A stretch of 64,000 bases of DNA from Geodermatophilus siccatus (GTDB lineage: Bacteria > Actinomycetota > Actinomycetes > Mycobacteriales > Geodermatophilaceae), in the NCBI RefSeq assembly GCF_900103785.1, contig NZ_FNHE01000011.1, positions 62,001 to 126,000 of the forward strand. The letters are read 5' to 3'. Position numbers and translations under genes: made by a program. This document shows, in pieces, positions 50,561 to 59,700 of the stretch. Every line of letters begins with the position of its first letter. Positions within the stretch are counted from its first letter, which is position 1. The notes beneath the pieces are model-generated. The model was not told the DNA's origin and did not search any database. It saw only the letters and a list, made by a program, of their open reading frames with translations.

Positions 50561-51739
50561 CTAGGTGAGCTGCCGCGCCAGCCAGTCGAGGACCCGCTCC
50601 CCGCGCAGGCCGACGGCGAGCGGCTCGCAGTGGCCGGCCGCGCCCTCCTCGGCGGTGAACCGCACGAGCTCCCTGGGACCGGGCAGCATCTCGTACAGGC
50701 GTCGGGACTGGCCCGGCCAGAACTGCTCCTGCTCGGGATCGGTGACCAGCACCGGGCAGGTGACCTGCCGGACGACGTCCTCGGTGAGGGTGTACGCGCG
50801 GGCGGCGGTGAAGAAGTCGAACGGTGAGGTCGTGCCGTAGGGCCGCATCCGCCACGTCATCATCGCCCGGACGCGCGGGGTCAGCCGCAGCCCCAACGCG
50901 ATCTCCTTGTCGAAGACCTCCCGGTTCCCGGCGTCGAGCAGCCGCACGAGGTGGTGCGGCAGGTGGGTGAGCATCGCCGCGGACACGTCGACGACGCCGG
51001 GGTCGGCGACGGCCGCGGCGACGCGGTGCTCGAAGGCCACGGCCCGGGGCACCCAGTAGCCGGCCTGGCTGACGCCGACCAGGGCCAGCCGGTGCGGGTC
51101 GGCGTCGGCACGGGCGAGCAGGGCGTCGACGACCGGGGTGACGACGTGCTCCCAGTCGGGCCGGAAGTGCAGCCCCTGGCGGACGAGGGCGGCGTTCTGG
51201 CCGGGGCCGTCGAAGGTCATCGCGTTCCACCCGCGGGCCAGGGCGCCGGAGATGCCCCGCACCCAGGCGCCCACCACCGAGCCGTCGCTGCCGTTGGTGT
51301 AGACCAGCGTGGGCCGGGGGTCGTCGGGTGCGCCGGACCGGAACAGGTAGCCGGGCAGGGTGGTGCCCTCGTAGGGGACCTCGAGGCGTTCGACGGCGAG
51401 GTCGGTGGCGTCGACGAACGCGTCCCAGGCCCGCCGGTGCCGTTCCCACAGCGACGCGAACAGGCCGTCGTCGCCGGTGCGGTCGGCCGCCCCGGTCGCG
51501 GTGGCGAGGTAGCTCGCGGCGCGCAGGGCGCGGGCCGCGGTCGAGGCGGCGCTCCCGTCCTCGGCGAGCAGCCGGTCGGCGGTGGCGGTCCACTCGTCGA
51601 CCCAGGACCGGCCGTTGCCGTCGCGGATCCGGTCGACGGTGGTGAGCACCTCGCCGACGTCGGCGGCGCCGGCGAACACGCCGCCGAGCAGGGTGCGGGT
51701 GGCGAACTCGAAGTCCTCGTCGGTGAAGAGGGGCCGCAC
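50561..51739 (-). CDS. Alpha/beta hydrolase, pseudooxynicotine hydrolase/FrsA-like
   Basis: A 392-residue hydrolase with a helical N-terminal domain (about 1-120) and an alpha/beta core: LVYTNGSDGSVVGAWVRGIS (oxyanion), ALVGVSQAGYWVPRAVAFEH (nucleophile Ser in GVSQAG), acid in PVLVTDPEQEQFWPG and His in EEGAAGHCEPLAVG. The arrangement is that of 2,6-dihydropseudooxynicotine hydrolase-like C-C hydrolases and related dipeptidyl-like esterases. The start at GTG 51739 is preferred: GGGAGG lies 8-9 nt upstream, whereas the earlier GTG 51748 overlaps that site. Substrate unknown. Confidence 0.85.
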   Translation of the reverse strand: MRPLFTDEDFEFATRTLLGGVFAGAADVGEVLTTVDRIRDGNGRSWVDEWTATADRLLAEDGSAASTAARALRAASYLATATGAADRTGDDGLFASLWERHRRAWDAFVDATDLAVERLEVPYEGTTLPGYLFRSGAPDDPRPTLVYTNGSDGSVVGAWVRGISGALARGWNAMTFDGPGQNAALVRQGLHFRPDWEHVVTPVVDALLARADADPHRLALVGVSQAGYWVPRAVAFEHRVAAAVADPGVVDVSAAMLTHLPHHLVRLLDAGNREVFDKEIALGLRLTPRVRAMMTWRMRPYGTTSPFDFFTAARAYTLTEDVVRQVTCPVLVTDPEQEQFWPGQSRRLYEMLPGPRELVRFTAEEGAAGHCEPLAVGLRGERVLDWLARQLT

Positions 51740-51918
51740 GGCCGTCACCTCCCGGGTGGACGACGACTGTGCCGCTCGACGGCAGCCCGCGGCACCCCGC
51801 CGGCGCCGCGCGGGGGCGGGCGCTCGCGGGTCGCGCCGGGGCGCGAGGGGACCGGCCGGTTCCGTGAGGCGGCGCGGGCGGGGTTCCCGGGCCGGACCGG
51901 GCCCGGCAGCATGGCGCG

Positions 51919-52782
51919 GTGGACGGACTGGCCGCGGCGCTCGCGCTGCTCGCCGCGGTCCTGTTCGCGGTCGCCTCGGCGGTGCAGCAGGAGTCGGCCG
52001 CCGACGTCCCCCAGGCGCAGGCCCGCGGTGGTCGGCTGCTGCTCGCGCTGGCCCGCAGCCCGCGGTGGTGGGCCGGGACGCTCTGCGACACCGCGGGGTT
52101 CGCCGCGCAGGCGGCGGCGCTGGGGCTGGGCTCGCTGCTGCTCGTGCAGCCGCTACTGGTCACCACCCTGCTGGTCGCGCTGCCGCTGGGCGCCCGCTGG
52201 GGCGGCCGACGGTTGCGCCGGTCGGACTGGGTCTGGGCGGCGCTCCTCGTGCTGGCCCTGGCCGTCTTCGCCGTGGTCGGGGAGCCCACCGCGGGCGTCG
52301 ACCGCGCCGGCTGGCGGCCGTGGCTGCCGGCACTGGTGCTCCTGGGCCTGCTGCTCGGCGGCTGCCTGGCCGGCGCGGCGGTCCGCCGGGGGGCGGCGCG
52401 GTCGGTGCTGCTGGCCGTCGCCGCGGGGGTGGCCTACGGCATCGGCGCGGCGCTGACCAAGGGGGTGGTGAGCCTGCTCGACGACGGGCTGCTCGCCCTG
52501 CTCACGAGCTGGGAGACGTGGCTGCTGGCCGTCGCGATGGGCGGCGGCACGCTGCTGCAGCAGGCGGCCTACCAGGCCGGCGCCCTCGAGGCCTCGCTGC
52601 CCGCGGTCACCGTGGGGGAGCCCGTCGTCGCCGTCGCGCTGGGCATCGCGGTGCTGGGGGAGCGGTTGCGGGCCGACGGGGTGGAGTGGGCGCTGATCGG
52701 CGTCCTGGTCGTGGTCATGGTCGCCGCGACGGTCGCGCTGGCCCGGGCCGCGGCGCGGGACGCCGCACCCGTCCCCGCCTGA
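51919..52782 (+). CDS. DMT superfamily transporter
   Basis: A 287-residue membrane protein with about nine or ten helices of the drug/metabolite transporter fold with EamA-like repeats: LALLAAVLFAVASAVQQESA, AALGLGSLLLVQPLLVTTLL, VAYGIGAALTKGVVSLLDDG, AAYQAGALEASLPAVTVGEP, VVAVALGIAVLGERLRADGV. The V-G-E-P-V-V-A-x-x-L-G...L-G-E-R end is typical. GTG 51919 follows CAGCAT by 6 nt and may be leaderless. Substrate unknown. Confidence 0.87.
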   Translation: MDGLAAALALLAAVLFAVASAVQQESAADVPQAQARGGRLLLALARSPRWWAGTLCDTAGFAAQAAALGLGSLLLVQPLLVTTLLVALPLGARWGGRRLRRSDWVWAALLVLALAVFAVVGEPTAGVDRAGWRPWLPALVLLGLLLGGCLAGAAVRRGAARSVLLAVAAGVAYGIGAALTKGVVSLLDDGLLALLTSWETWLLAVAMGGGTLLQQAAYQAGALEASLPAVTVGEPVVAVALGIAVLGERLRADGVEWALIGVLVVVMVAATVALARAAARDAAPVPA

Positions 52783-52879
52783 CCATGGCGGACGACGGTC
52801 GGGTCGGGTCGGGTCGGCGCACAGGACGTCGTCCCTGAAGGCGGCCTATGGGACACCCTGCCCGGCGGGACTGACGACG

Positions 52880-53319
52880 ATGGTTGTCATCGTCAGCCGA
52901 CTAGGTGACCCTCTGCCTGTGCGGGCATTCGTGTGGGTGGATTCGTGGCAGCAGCAGTGCTGCGGCACAACGTTCCGCGTGGGTTCGGAAGTTCACTGGC
53001 ACGGGCACCGAACAAGGGAGAAAAAAGTTGGATCACCACGCTACTGGGGGCGGACGCAGTTGAATACGAGGAGAACCACCACGGTCCCCCTGATCAGCTC
53101 AATCCCCTCGTCGAGCTGCACGGCATGGTCCGATCAATCCGCGTTGTGGCATACGACCGCAAGGCGAAACCAAACTCGACGAGTTTCAGTGGTATGCCCG
53201 TACCTGAAAGCGGGCGGCTCCAGATGGTCGAGGTCGCCGACCCCTGGAAGCCGGAGCCGCCCGCCCAAGCTCGCGAAATGTTCTCAGGATGGATCGTGGA
53301 GCTCGTGTTGTGCGGCTGA
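52880..53319 (+). pseudogene. DUF6578 protein gene, frameshifted in an A6 run
   Basis: The N-terminal part reads in one frame (VWVDSWQQQCCGTTFRVGSE) and the rest in the next (WITTLLGADAVEYEENHHGP, VELHGMVRSIRVVAYDRKAK, MFSGWIVELVLCG). Together they match the DUF6578 order: W-x-D-x-W-Q-x-Q-C-C-G, then E-E-H-H-G, then G-x-V-R-S-I-R. The switch is needed at the A run 53021-53026: seven As would give one continuous frame of about 146 residues, so one A has been lost. It may be a pseudogene, a sequencing error or, less likely, a frameshift site. Start uncertain: ATG 52880 or GTG 52919. Codon use is less GC-rich than its neighbours. Confidence 0.65.
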
Positions 53320-53355
53320 CTCAGAAGAGCCCGGCCTCGGCCGTAGAGAGTCCGG

Positions 53356-53384
53356 CTGTCCCTGAGTGGGCCGCTCAGGGACAG
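53356..53384. terminator. Hairpin repeat, copy 2
   Basis: Perfect 11-bp stem CTGTCCCTGAG / CTCAGGGACAG with a 7-nt loop, 37 bp after the DUF6578 stop. Near-identical to 7941-7969 (25 of 29). It can serve both convergent genes. Confidence 0.7.
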
Positions 53385-53429
53385 AAGACGGGCTCAGGGA
53401 CACCCTTCGCACCAGTGGCCCGGCGGCCT

Positions 53430-54122
53430 CTACATGTCCCGGTAGCGCACGGCAGCGTCCAGCTTCTCCTCCAGCATCTCCCGGGTGACCTGGCGTCCGG
53501 GCCACGTGGGGTACTCAGATCCAGGGACCGCGTAGGGCTGGACGTAGGCCGCGGTGTCGCGCTGGTAGCGCCACCCCTCGGACAGCGGGCCGACGTCGTA
53601 GGCGTCGTACCCGATCGAGTCGAGGAACTCGGCCACGGTCTGCCTGGCCGCGTCGTCGTCGCCGGCGATGGGGAGCACGGAGCGCTCGGGGGAACCTGCA
53701 GGGCGCTGCAGGCTGCCGAGGTGGCTGACGTAGATGTTGTTGAAGGCCTTCACGACGCGCGACTCCGGCAGGTGTGCCTGGAGCAGCTCGCTGGTCGTCG
53801 TGGACTCGTCGTCGAGCTCGGCGATGTGCCCGTCGCGCTCGGGGTAGTAGTTGTTGGTGTCGATGACGACCTTGCCGCGCAGTGGCTCGACCGGCACCTG
53901 GCGGTAGGCCTTCAGCGGGACGGTCACCACGACGATGTCGCCGGCCGTGGCGGCCTCGGCTGCGGTGGCCGCTCGTGCCCGCGGTCCGAGCTCACGTACG
54001 AGGTCGGCGAGGGTCTCCGGTCCTCGACTGTTGCTGAGGACCACGTCGTGGCCGGCGGCGAGCGCGAGCCGGGCGATGGTGCTGCCGATGTTCCCACTGC
54101 CGATAAGTCCGATCGTCGTCAC
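53430..54122 (-). CDS. NADPH-dependent F420 reductase (Fno)-like protein
   Basis: A 230-residue Rossmann protein: TTIGLIGSGNIGSTIARLAL (NADP loop), HDVVLSNSRGPETLADLVRE, VVVTVPLKAYRQVPVEPLRG, KVVIDTNNYYPERDG, VVKAFNNIYVSHLGSLQRPA. The N-N-Y-Y and AFNN motifs are those of F420H2:NADP oxidoreductase-like proteins, many of which in actinobacteria act as NADPH-dependent reductases of other substrates. GTG 54122 starts directly at the NADP loop. The enzyme could link F420 and NADP pools, in line with the LLM-type flavin/F420 protein at 61708, but binding is not proven by sequence. Confidence 0.88.
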   Translation of the reverse strand: MTTIGLIGSGNIGSTIARLALAAGHDVVLSNSRGPETLADLVRELGPRARAATAAEAATAGDIVVVTVPLKAYRQVPVEPLRGKVVIDTNNYYPERDGHIAELDDESTTTSELLQAHLPESRVVKAFNNIYVSHLGSLQRPAGSPERSVLPIAGDDDAARQTVAEFLDSIGYDAYDVGPLSEGWRYQRDTAAYVQPYAVPGSEYPTWPGRQVTREMLEEKLDAAVRYRDM

Positions 54123-54213
54123 GCACGCCGCAAGCCGTGCACCGGCGGAGCCATTCCCGGCGCGGGCGTCGTCCCGGCCGCGCTCCCACCGCGAAACGAC
54201 CCAACCACCTGGA

Positions 54214-55296
54214 TCACGGCCTCGGGGCGCGTCCGCCGGGGTGCGGGACGTCGTCGGCGCGCTCGCCGACCATCGCATCCGGGCGCGGCGGCTCCTCGTC
54301 GGCGTCGCTGCGGCTGACCAGCCACGGCTGCAGGTCCTCGAAGCCGCGCACCGAGCGGCGCTGCAGCGGCTCGATCCGGTAGCCGGGGTGCCGCCGCAGC
54401 CGGGCGGCCAGCTCGCGGTCGACGAGCACGCTGCCGGCGCGGGCCACCGTGGTCAGCCGGCTGGCCAGGTTCACCACCGACGAGTACACGTCGCCGAGCC
54501 GGGTGAGCACCCGGCCGTGCGCCAGGCCGACCCGCAGCGGCGGCCGGTCCCCGGCCGCCCACCGCTCCGGCAGCGACAGCGCGATCTCCGCCGCGGCGGC
54601 CGGGTCGGTCGCGGTGAACAGCACCCCGTCGCCGACGGTCTTCACCACCCGCCCGCCGCCGCGCGCGACCACCTCGGCGGCGGTCGCCTCGAAGTCCTCG
54701 ACCATGACGCCCAGCTCGGCACCGCTCATGCCGCGCGTGCGGGTGGTGTAGCCGACCAGGTCGGCGAAGCCGACGGCCAGCTCGCGGATCTCGTCGCCGG
54801 GCGGTGCGGTCGGCGCCCGCTCGACGGCGGCGGCCAGGTGGCGGCGCCACACGTGGTCCTGCACGTCGCGCAGCCGCGACAGCAGCGCGTCGGCCGCCAG
54901 CGGCTCGTCCGGGGACGGGACGTCCGGCTGGTCGTGCCGGGCGGCGCGATCCCGGCCGAGGGCGCCGGTGAGCAGGGGAGCCTGCCAGTCGGCCAGCCGC
55001 GCCAGCGGCTGCGCCAGGGCACGGGCGAACGACGCCTCGGTGCCCGGGCCGACGGACCCGGCGTCGGCGAGGTCCAGCAGGGTGCGCAGCGCGGCGACGT
55101 CCTCGTCGGTGAACACCACGTCGTCCTCGGCGACCTCGGCGAAACCCAGGGCGTGCCACAGCCGCCGGAAGCGGTCCGGCGGCAGCCCGGACAGATGGGC
55201 CACCTGCGCCCGGGTGTACCGGCGGCGTCCCCCCAGCAGCAGCCGGTCGAGCTGCGCGGCGATCGGGTCGCGACGCGTCCCACCCTCGTCGTGCAC
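54214..55296 (-). CDS. Class III adenylate/guanylate cyclase with Rv1264-like N-terminal domain
   Basis: A 360-residue cytoplasmic nucleotide cyclase. The N-terminal about 150 residues (RRRYTRAQVAHLSGLPPDRF, RRLWHALGFAEVAEDDVVFT) resemble the pH-sensing regulatory domain of mycobacterial Rv1264-type cyclases. The catalytic domain has metal Asp in VGFADLVGYTTRTRGMSG, substrate-specifying Lys in RVVKTVGDGVLFTATD with the second Asp, and the transition-state Asn/Arg in DVYSSVVNLASRLTT. All key residues are present, so it should make cAMP. It may sense pH or lipids. GTG 55296; CACACT ends 6 nt upstream as a leaderless -10. About 15 bp downstream of the APC permease, probably one transcript. Confidence 0.92.
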   Translation of the reverse strand: MHDEGGTRRDPIAAQLDRLLLGGRRRYTRAQVAHLSGLPPDRFRRLWHALGFAEVAEDDVVFTDEDVAALRTLLDLADAGSVGPGTEASFARALAQPLARLADWQAPLLTGALGRDRAARHDQPDVPSPDEPLAADALLSRLRDVQDHVWRRHLAAAVERAPTAPPGDEIRELAVGFADLVGYTTRTRGMSGAELGVMVEDFEATAAEVVARGGGRVVKTVGDGVLFTATDPAAAAEIALSLPERWAAGDRPPLRVGLAHGRVLTRLGDVYSSVVNLASRLTTVARAGSVLVDRELAARLRRHPGYRIEPLQRRSVRGFEDLQPWLVSRSDADEEPPRPDAMVGERADDVPHPGGRAPRP

Positions 55297-55312
55297 CTCC
55301 CGAGTGTGCGGC

Positions 55313-56713
55313 TCACCCCGGGACGGCGCCGCGCCGACGCTCGAGCAGGGCGAAGACGAACGGCGGCAGCGACAGCACCACGGTCGCCAGCGCGAGCAGC
55401 AGCACGTAGACCACCGGGTTGCCGGTCTGCAGCTGGTCGGGGGGCACGAACCCGAGCAGGAACGAGACGACGCAGCCGAGCAGGCCCACGCCGCCGACGA
55501 GCCAGACGCCGGGCAGGCCGCCGGGGATGCGGTAGGGGCGGGGGACGTCGGGCTGCGTGTGCCGCAGCCGGATGACCGCGGCGAACACCAGCGCGTACAT
55601 GGTCACGATGACCTGCGCGGTGACGGCCGAGAGCATCCAGTACGAGGTGCTGACGCTGGGCACGAGCACGAACAGCAGCGCGAACACCGATCCTGCGACC
55701 GCCTGCACGACCAGCAGCGCCACCGGGACGTCGTTGCCGTTGACCCGGCCCAGCCGCGCCGGGGCCAGCCCCTCGCGGGCGACCGCGCCGACGCCCTTGG
55801 CCGGCCCCAGCACCCACGGCGTCAGGTGGGCGACCCCGCCGAGCGCGACGACGACGGCCAGCGGCGCCAGCAGCCACCCGATGTCGAGCCGCTGCAGCAC
55901 GGTGGAGAACAGCTCCATGGTCCCGGAGACCAGGCTGATCTCCCGCTGCGGCACGACGAACGCCATGAACAGCGAGCCGAGCACCGAGAAGGCGACGGTG
56001 ACGGCGACGGCCAGCGCGATCGCCCGGGGCACGGTGCGCCCGGGGTCGGCGGTCTCCCGGGCGTGGAAGCCGGCCATCTCCATGCCGGTGAAGAGCAGGA
56101 TGACCCCGCCGAGGAAGGCCACGTTCTCCAGCCGCACGTCCGGCACCAGCGCGCCGGCGGAGAACGGGATCTCGGAGGGGTCGCCGCGCAGCAGGAACGC
56201 CGCGCCGAGCGCGACGACGAGGACGGCGGGCAGGATCGAGCCCGCGATCGTGCCGACCGCCCCGATCGCCGACGACGTCCGGACCCCGCCCAGCGCGGCG
56301 GCGGTGGTGCCCCAGAAGACGACGAGCATGACCGTGACGAGGAAGAACCGGTCGTTCGCGAGCGCCGGGTCGAACGCGTAGGCCAGCGAGGCGGCGATGA
56401 ACGACAGCACGGTGGGGAACCAGGCGATGTTCTCGGCGTAGTCGCACCAGACCGCCAGCGCCCCGGTCCGGCCGCCGAAGGCCTCCTTCACCCAGGCGTA
56501 CACGCCGCCCTCGTGCGGCCAGGCGGTGCCGAGCTCGGCCGCGGCCATCGACACCGGCACCAGGAACACGCCGATCGACAGCGCGAACAGCGCGAGCATC
56601 GACCAGCCGTACTCGGCCATGACCGGCAGGTTCCGGGCGCTGACGATCGAGGCGATGTTGACCATGGCCAGCGACAGGACGCCGAGGCGGACGGTGCCGC
56701 CCGGCCGGGTCAC
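55313..56713 (-). CDS. APC family amino acid permease
   Basis: A 466-residue permease with 12 membrane helices. Family marks: VRLGVLSLAMVNIASIVSAR (helix 1 with unwound region), AAAELGTAWPHEGGVYAWVK (the conserved P-x-x-GG-x-Y-x-W), and GVILLFTGMEMAGFHARETA (helix 6). It imports or exchanges amino acids. The GTG overlaps the TGA of the LysX-like gene (GTGA), so transport is coupled to a lysine-using enzyme; lysine or another basic amino acid is a natural guess but not proven. The C-terminus ends with a short basic tail. Next comes the adenylate cyclase gene. Confidence 0.9.
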   Translation of the reverse strand: MTRPGGTVRLGVLSLAMVNIASIVSARNLPVMAEYGWSMLALFALSIGVFLVPVSMAAAELGTAWPHEGGVYAWVKEAFGGRTGALAVWCDYAENIAWFPTVLSFIAASLAYAFDPALANDRFFLVTVMLVVFWGTTAAALGGVRTSSAIGAVGTIAGSILPAVLVVALGAAFLLRGDPSEIPFSAGALVPDVRLENVAFLGGVILLFTGMEMAGFHARETADPGRTVPRAIALAVAVTVAFSVLGSLFMAFVVPQREISLVSGTMELFSTVLQRLDIGWLLAPLAVVVALGGVAHLTPWVLGPAKGVGAVAREGLAPARLGRVNGNDVPVALLVVQAVAGSVFALLFVLVPSVSTSYWMLSAVTAQVIVTMYALVFAAVIRLRHTQPDVPRPYRIPGGLPGVWLVGGVGLLGCVVSFLLGFVPPDQLQTGNPVVYVLLLALATVVLSLPPFVFALLERRRGAVPG

Positions 56714-59700
56714 GCCGCCGACCGCCGCTCCGGCGCCGACGGCGCGGGCACGCCGCCGACGGCCTTGGGCACCAGCAGCTCGCCGAGCCCGGGCAGGGCC
56801 AGGAAGCCCTCCGCGCCGGCGTAGCGCAGCCCCACCCGCGGGAGGTCCGCACGGTGCCGGTAGGCGAGGACCCGCGGGAGCCACTCGGGGTCGAACTTGG
56901 CGTTGAAGTCGTGCAGCGACTTGATCTGGAAGAACGGGTTGAGCGCACCGACCGCCCAGCGGGCGGCGCGCTGGGCGGGGGTGAACGGGACGTCGTCGGC
57001 GAACAGCCGCCCCCACATCGCGAAGTTCATCGACAGCCGGGCCACGCCGCGGGCGCCCAGGGCGGCCGCGGTGGAGGCGATGAGGAACTCGGTCATCCCG
57101 TTCGGCGCATCGGGGTCGTGGCGCATCAGGTCCAGCGTGTAGCCGAACGACGGCCCGTAGGCGGGCACCAGCCGGAGGAAGCCGCCGGGGCGGCCCTCGG
57201 CGTCCTCCGCGACGCACAGCAGGAACCCGGGGTCGGCGCCGGCGCCGCGGACGTCCTGGGACAGCGACATGGTGAAGCCGCGCTCGGGGTGCTTGCCGCG
57301 CCAGCGGGCGCTGATCGCGTTGAGCTGGTCGACCAGCGCCGGCGGGGCGTCGGTCTCGGCGACCAGCCGGAAGCGGTGGGTCCGCCCCACCCGCCGGACG
57401 GCGGCCCGCAGGCCCTTGCGGCCCGGGCCCTCGAGGGTGAACCGGCGGCAGTCGATGACCGCCTCGTCGCCCAGGTAGAACGCGCTGAACCCGCGGGAGG
57501 CGTACAGCGGCATGCTCGCCTCGCGGGCGGCCAGCAGGGCCGGCGCCCAGGCCCGCTCGTCGCACATCGCGAGGAACTCGTCGAGCACCCGCGGCACCGA
57601 CTCGCGGGCCCCGATCGGGTCGCCGGAGACCAGCGCGTAGCCGCCGATGTAGGTGTAGGCCAGGAACGCCTCGCCGTCCCGGGAGAAGAAGAACGACTTG
57701 TCGTCGCGCAGGGCGAAGTAGGCGAGGGTGTCCCAGCCGTAGGTGTGCACCAGCCGCTCGGCGTGCGCCCAGTCCTCCTCGGTGTGCGGACGGCGGGCCG
57801 CGGCCAGCGGGCGGAACAGCAGCACCGCCAGGGCGACCAGCCCGACCACCCCCAGCGCGAGCAGGGCCGCGGGGTAGAACGCCGCGAAGAACCGGGAGCC
57901 GTAGCTGTAGGGGCCGTCGAGGCCGACCAGCCCGGCGAGCACGGTCTGCAGCGCCCCGGCGAGGGTGAGCGGCGGGTCGACGCGCCCCCGCTCGGCCCAC
58001 AGCGCGGCCAGGCCGAACAGCAGCACCGCGGCCAGGTACAGGGGGACGAAGCGCAGCAGGCGCAGCAGGGACGGCGGATCGGCCGGCGCACGGAAGGCCG
58101 ACCGGTACCGCACCAGCCCGGCGAGCAGCGCCAGGCACAGCGCCACGGCGACCGGGTGCGGTCCCTTGACCACGTGCGCGACCGCCCCGACGGCGAACAG
58201 CAGCACCGCCAGCCGCCAGGCCAGCGCCTTGCGCCGGGCCAGCTGGTCGGACAGCAGCAGGAGCAGCAGCCCCACCACCACCGACGCGACCGCGCCGCTC
58301 ACCGGCACCCACAGCGGGCCGAACGCCGTCCCCCGGCCGACGAGCCGCTCGTGCACCACGGGCAGGGCGGTGAGCAGCTGCAGGACGCCGGAGAGCGCGG
58401 TCAGCCCGGCCAGCACCCGCACGGCCGGCGCATGGGTGCGCGCCGTCGGCGGGGGTGCCGGGACCGGGCCGGAGGAGGGGGCCATCGACGGCAGCGCGAC
58501 GACCGAGGCGACCGCCGTCCCCGCGTCGTCCGCCGTCGCCGCGCCGTCCGGGCCGGCCGTGCTGCCGGCGGGCAGCGGGGTGGGGGCGACCAGGGGGCGC
58601 ACCGCGCCGTCCGGGCCGGTGCCGGGGACCTCGGGGCGCAGCGTCGGGAAGAGGATGACCTCGCGGATCGAGTCGACGCCGGCCAGCAGCATGACCAGCC
58701 GGTCGATGCCGATGCCCAGCCCGCCGGTGCACGGCATCCCGCACTCCAGCGCGCGGACGTAGTCGAGGTCGACGTCCCCGGCCTCCGGGTCGCCGTGCGA
58801 CTTGGCGCGGGCCTCGGCCTCGAACGCGGCGAGCTGCTCGACCGGGTCGTTCTGCTCGGAGTAGGCGTTGCACAGCTCGAAGCCGGCGACGATCAGCTCG
58901 AAGCGCTCGACGTAGGCGGGGTCGTCGCGGTGCACCCGGGCCAGCGGCGAGACCTCGCGCGGGTAGTCGACGCAGAACACCGGCCCCACGACCGAGTGCT
59001 GCACCTTCTCGTCGTAGACCTCCTTCATCAGCCGCCCGGCGCCCCACGAGGCCTCGTAGGGGATGCCCAGCCGGTCGAGCACCGCGCGGGCGTCGTCGAT
59101 CGGCATGGCCGGGTGCATGGGAGCGCCGGTGGCCTCGGCGATCATGTCGGCGAACCGCTTGCGGGGCCACGGCGTCGCGGCCAGGTCGATGGTGTGGCCG
59201 GAGTACCGGACGGTGAGGTCCTCACCGAGGGCGGCCCGTGCCGCGGCGGTGATCAGGCCCTCGGTCAGCTCCATCATGTCGGTGATGTCGCCGAAGGCCT
59301 GGTATGCCTCCAGCAGCGTGAACTCGGGGTTGTGCCGGGTGTCGACGCCCTCGTTGCGGAAGACCCGGCCGATCTCGAAGACCCGCTCCAGGCCGCCGAC
59401 GATCAGCCGCTTGAGGTGCAGTTCGAGGGCGATCCTCAGGTAGAGGTCGAGGTCCAGGGCGTTGGAGTGGGTGACGAACGGCCGCGCGCTGGCCCCGCCC
59501 TGGATGGTCTGCAGCACCGGCCCCTCGACCTCGGTGAAGTCGAGGTCCTCCAGGTGCCGGCGGATCGCCCGCACCGCCGCGTGCCGGATGCGGAAGACCT
59601 GCCGGGTGCGCTCGTTGACCTCGAGGTCGACGTAGCGCTGGCGGTAGCGGGTCTCCACGTCGGTCAGGCCGGCGTGCTCGGGCGGCGGCGCGCGCAGCGC

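Noticed and set aside
53020..53027. Programmed -1 frameshifting as in dnaX at the A6G run
   Set aside because: The codons read AAA-AAA-G rather than A-AAA-AAG, so the classical heptamer is out of register; a lost A is simpler.
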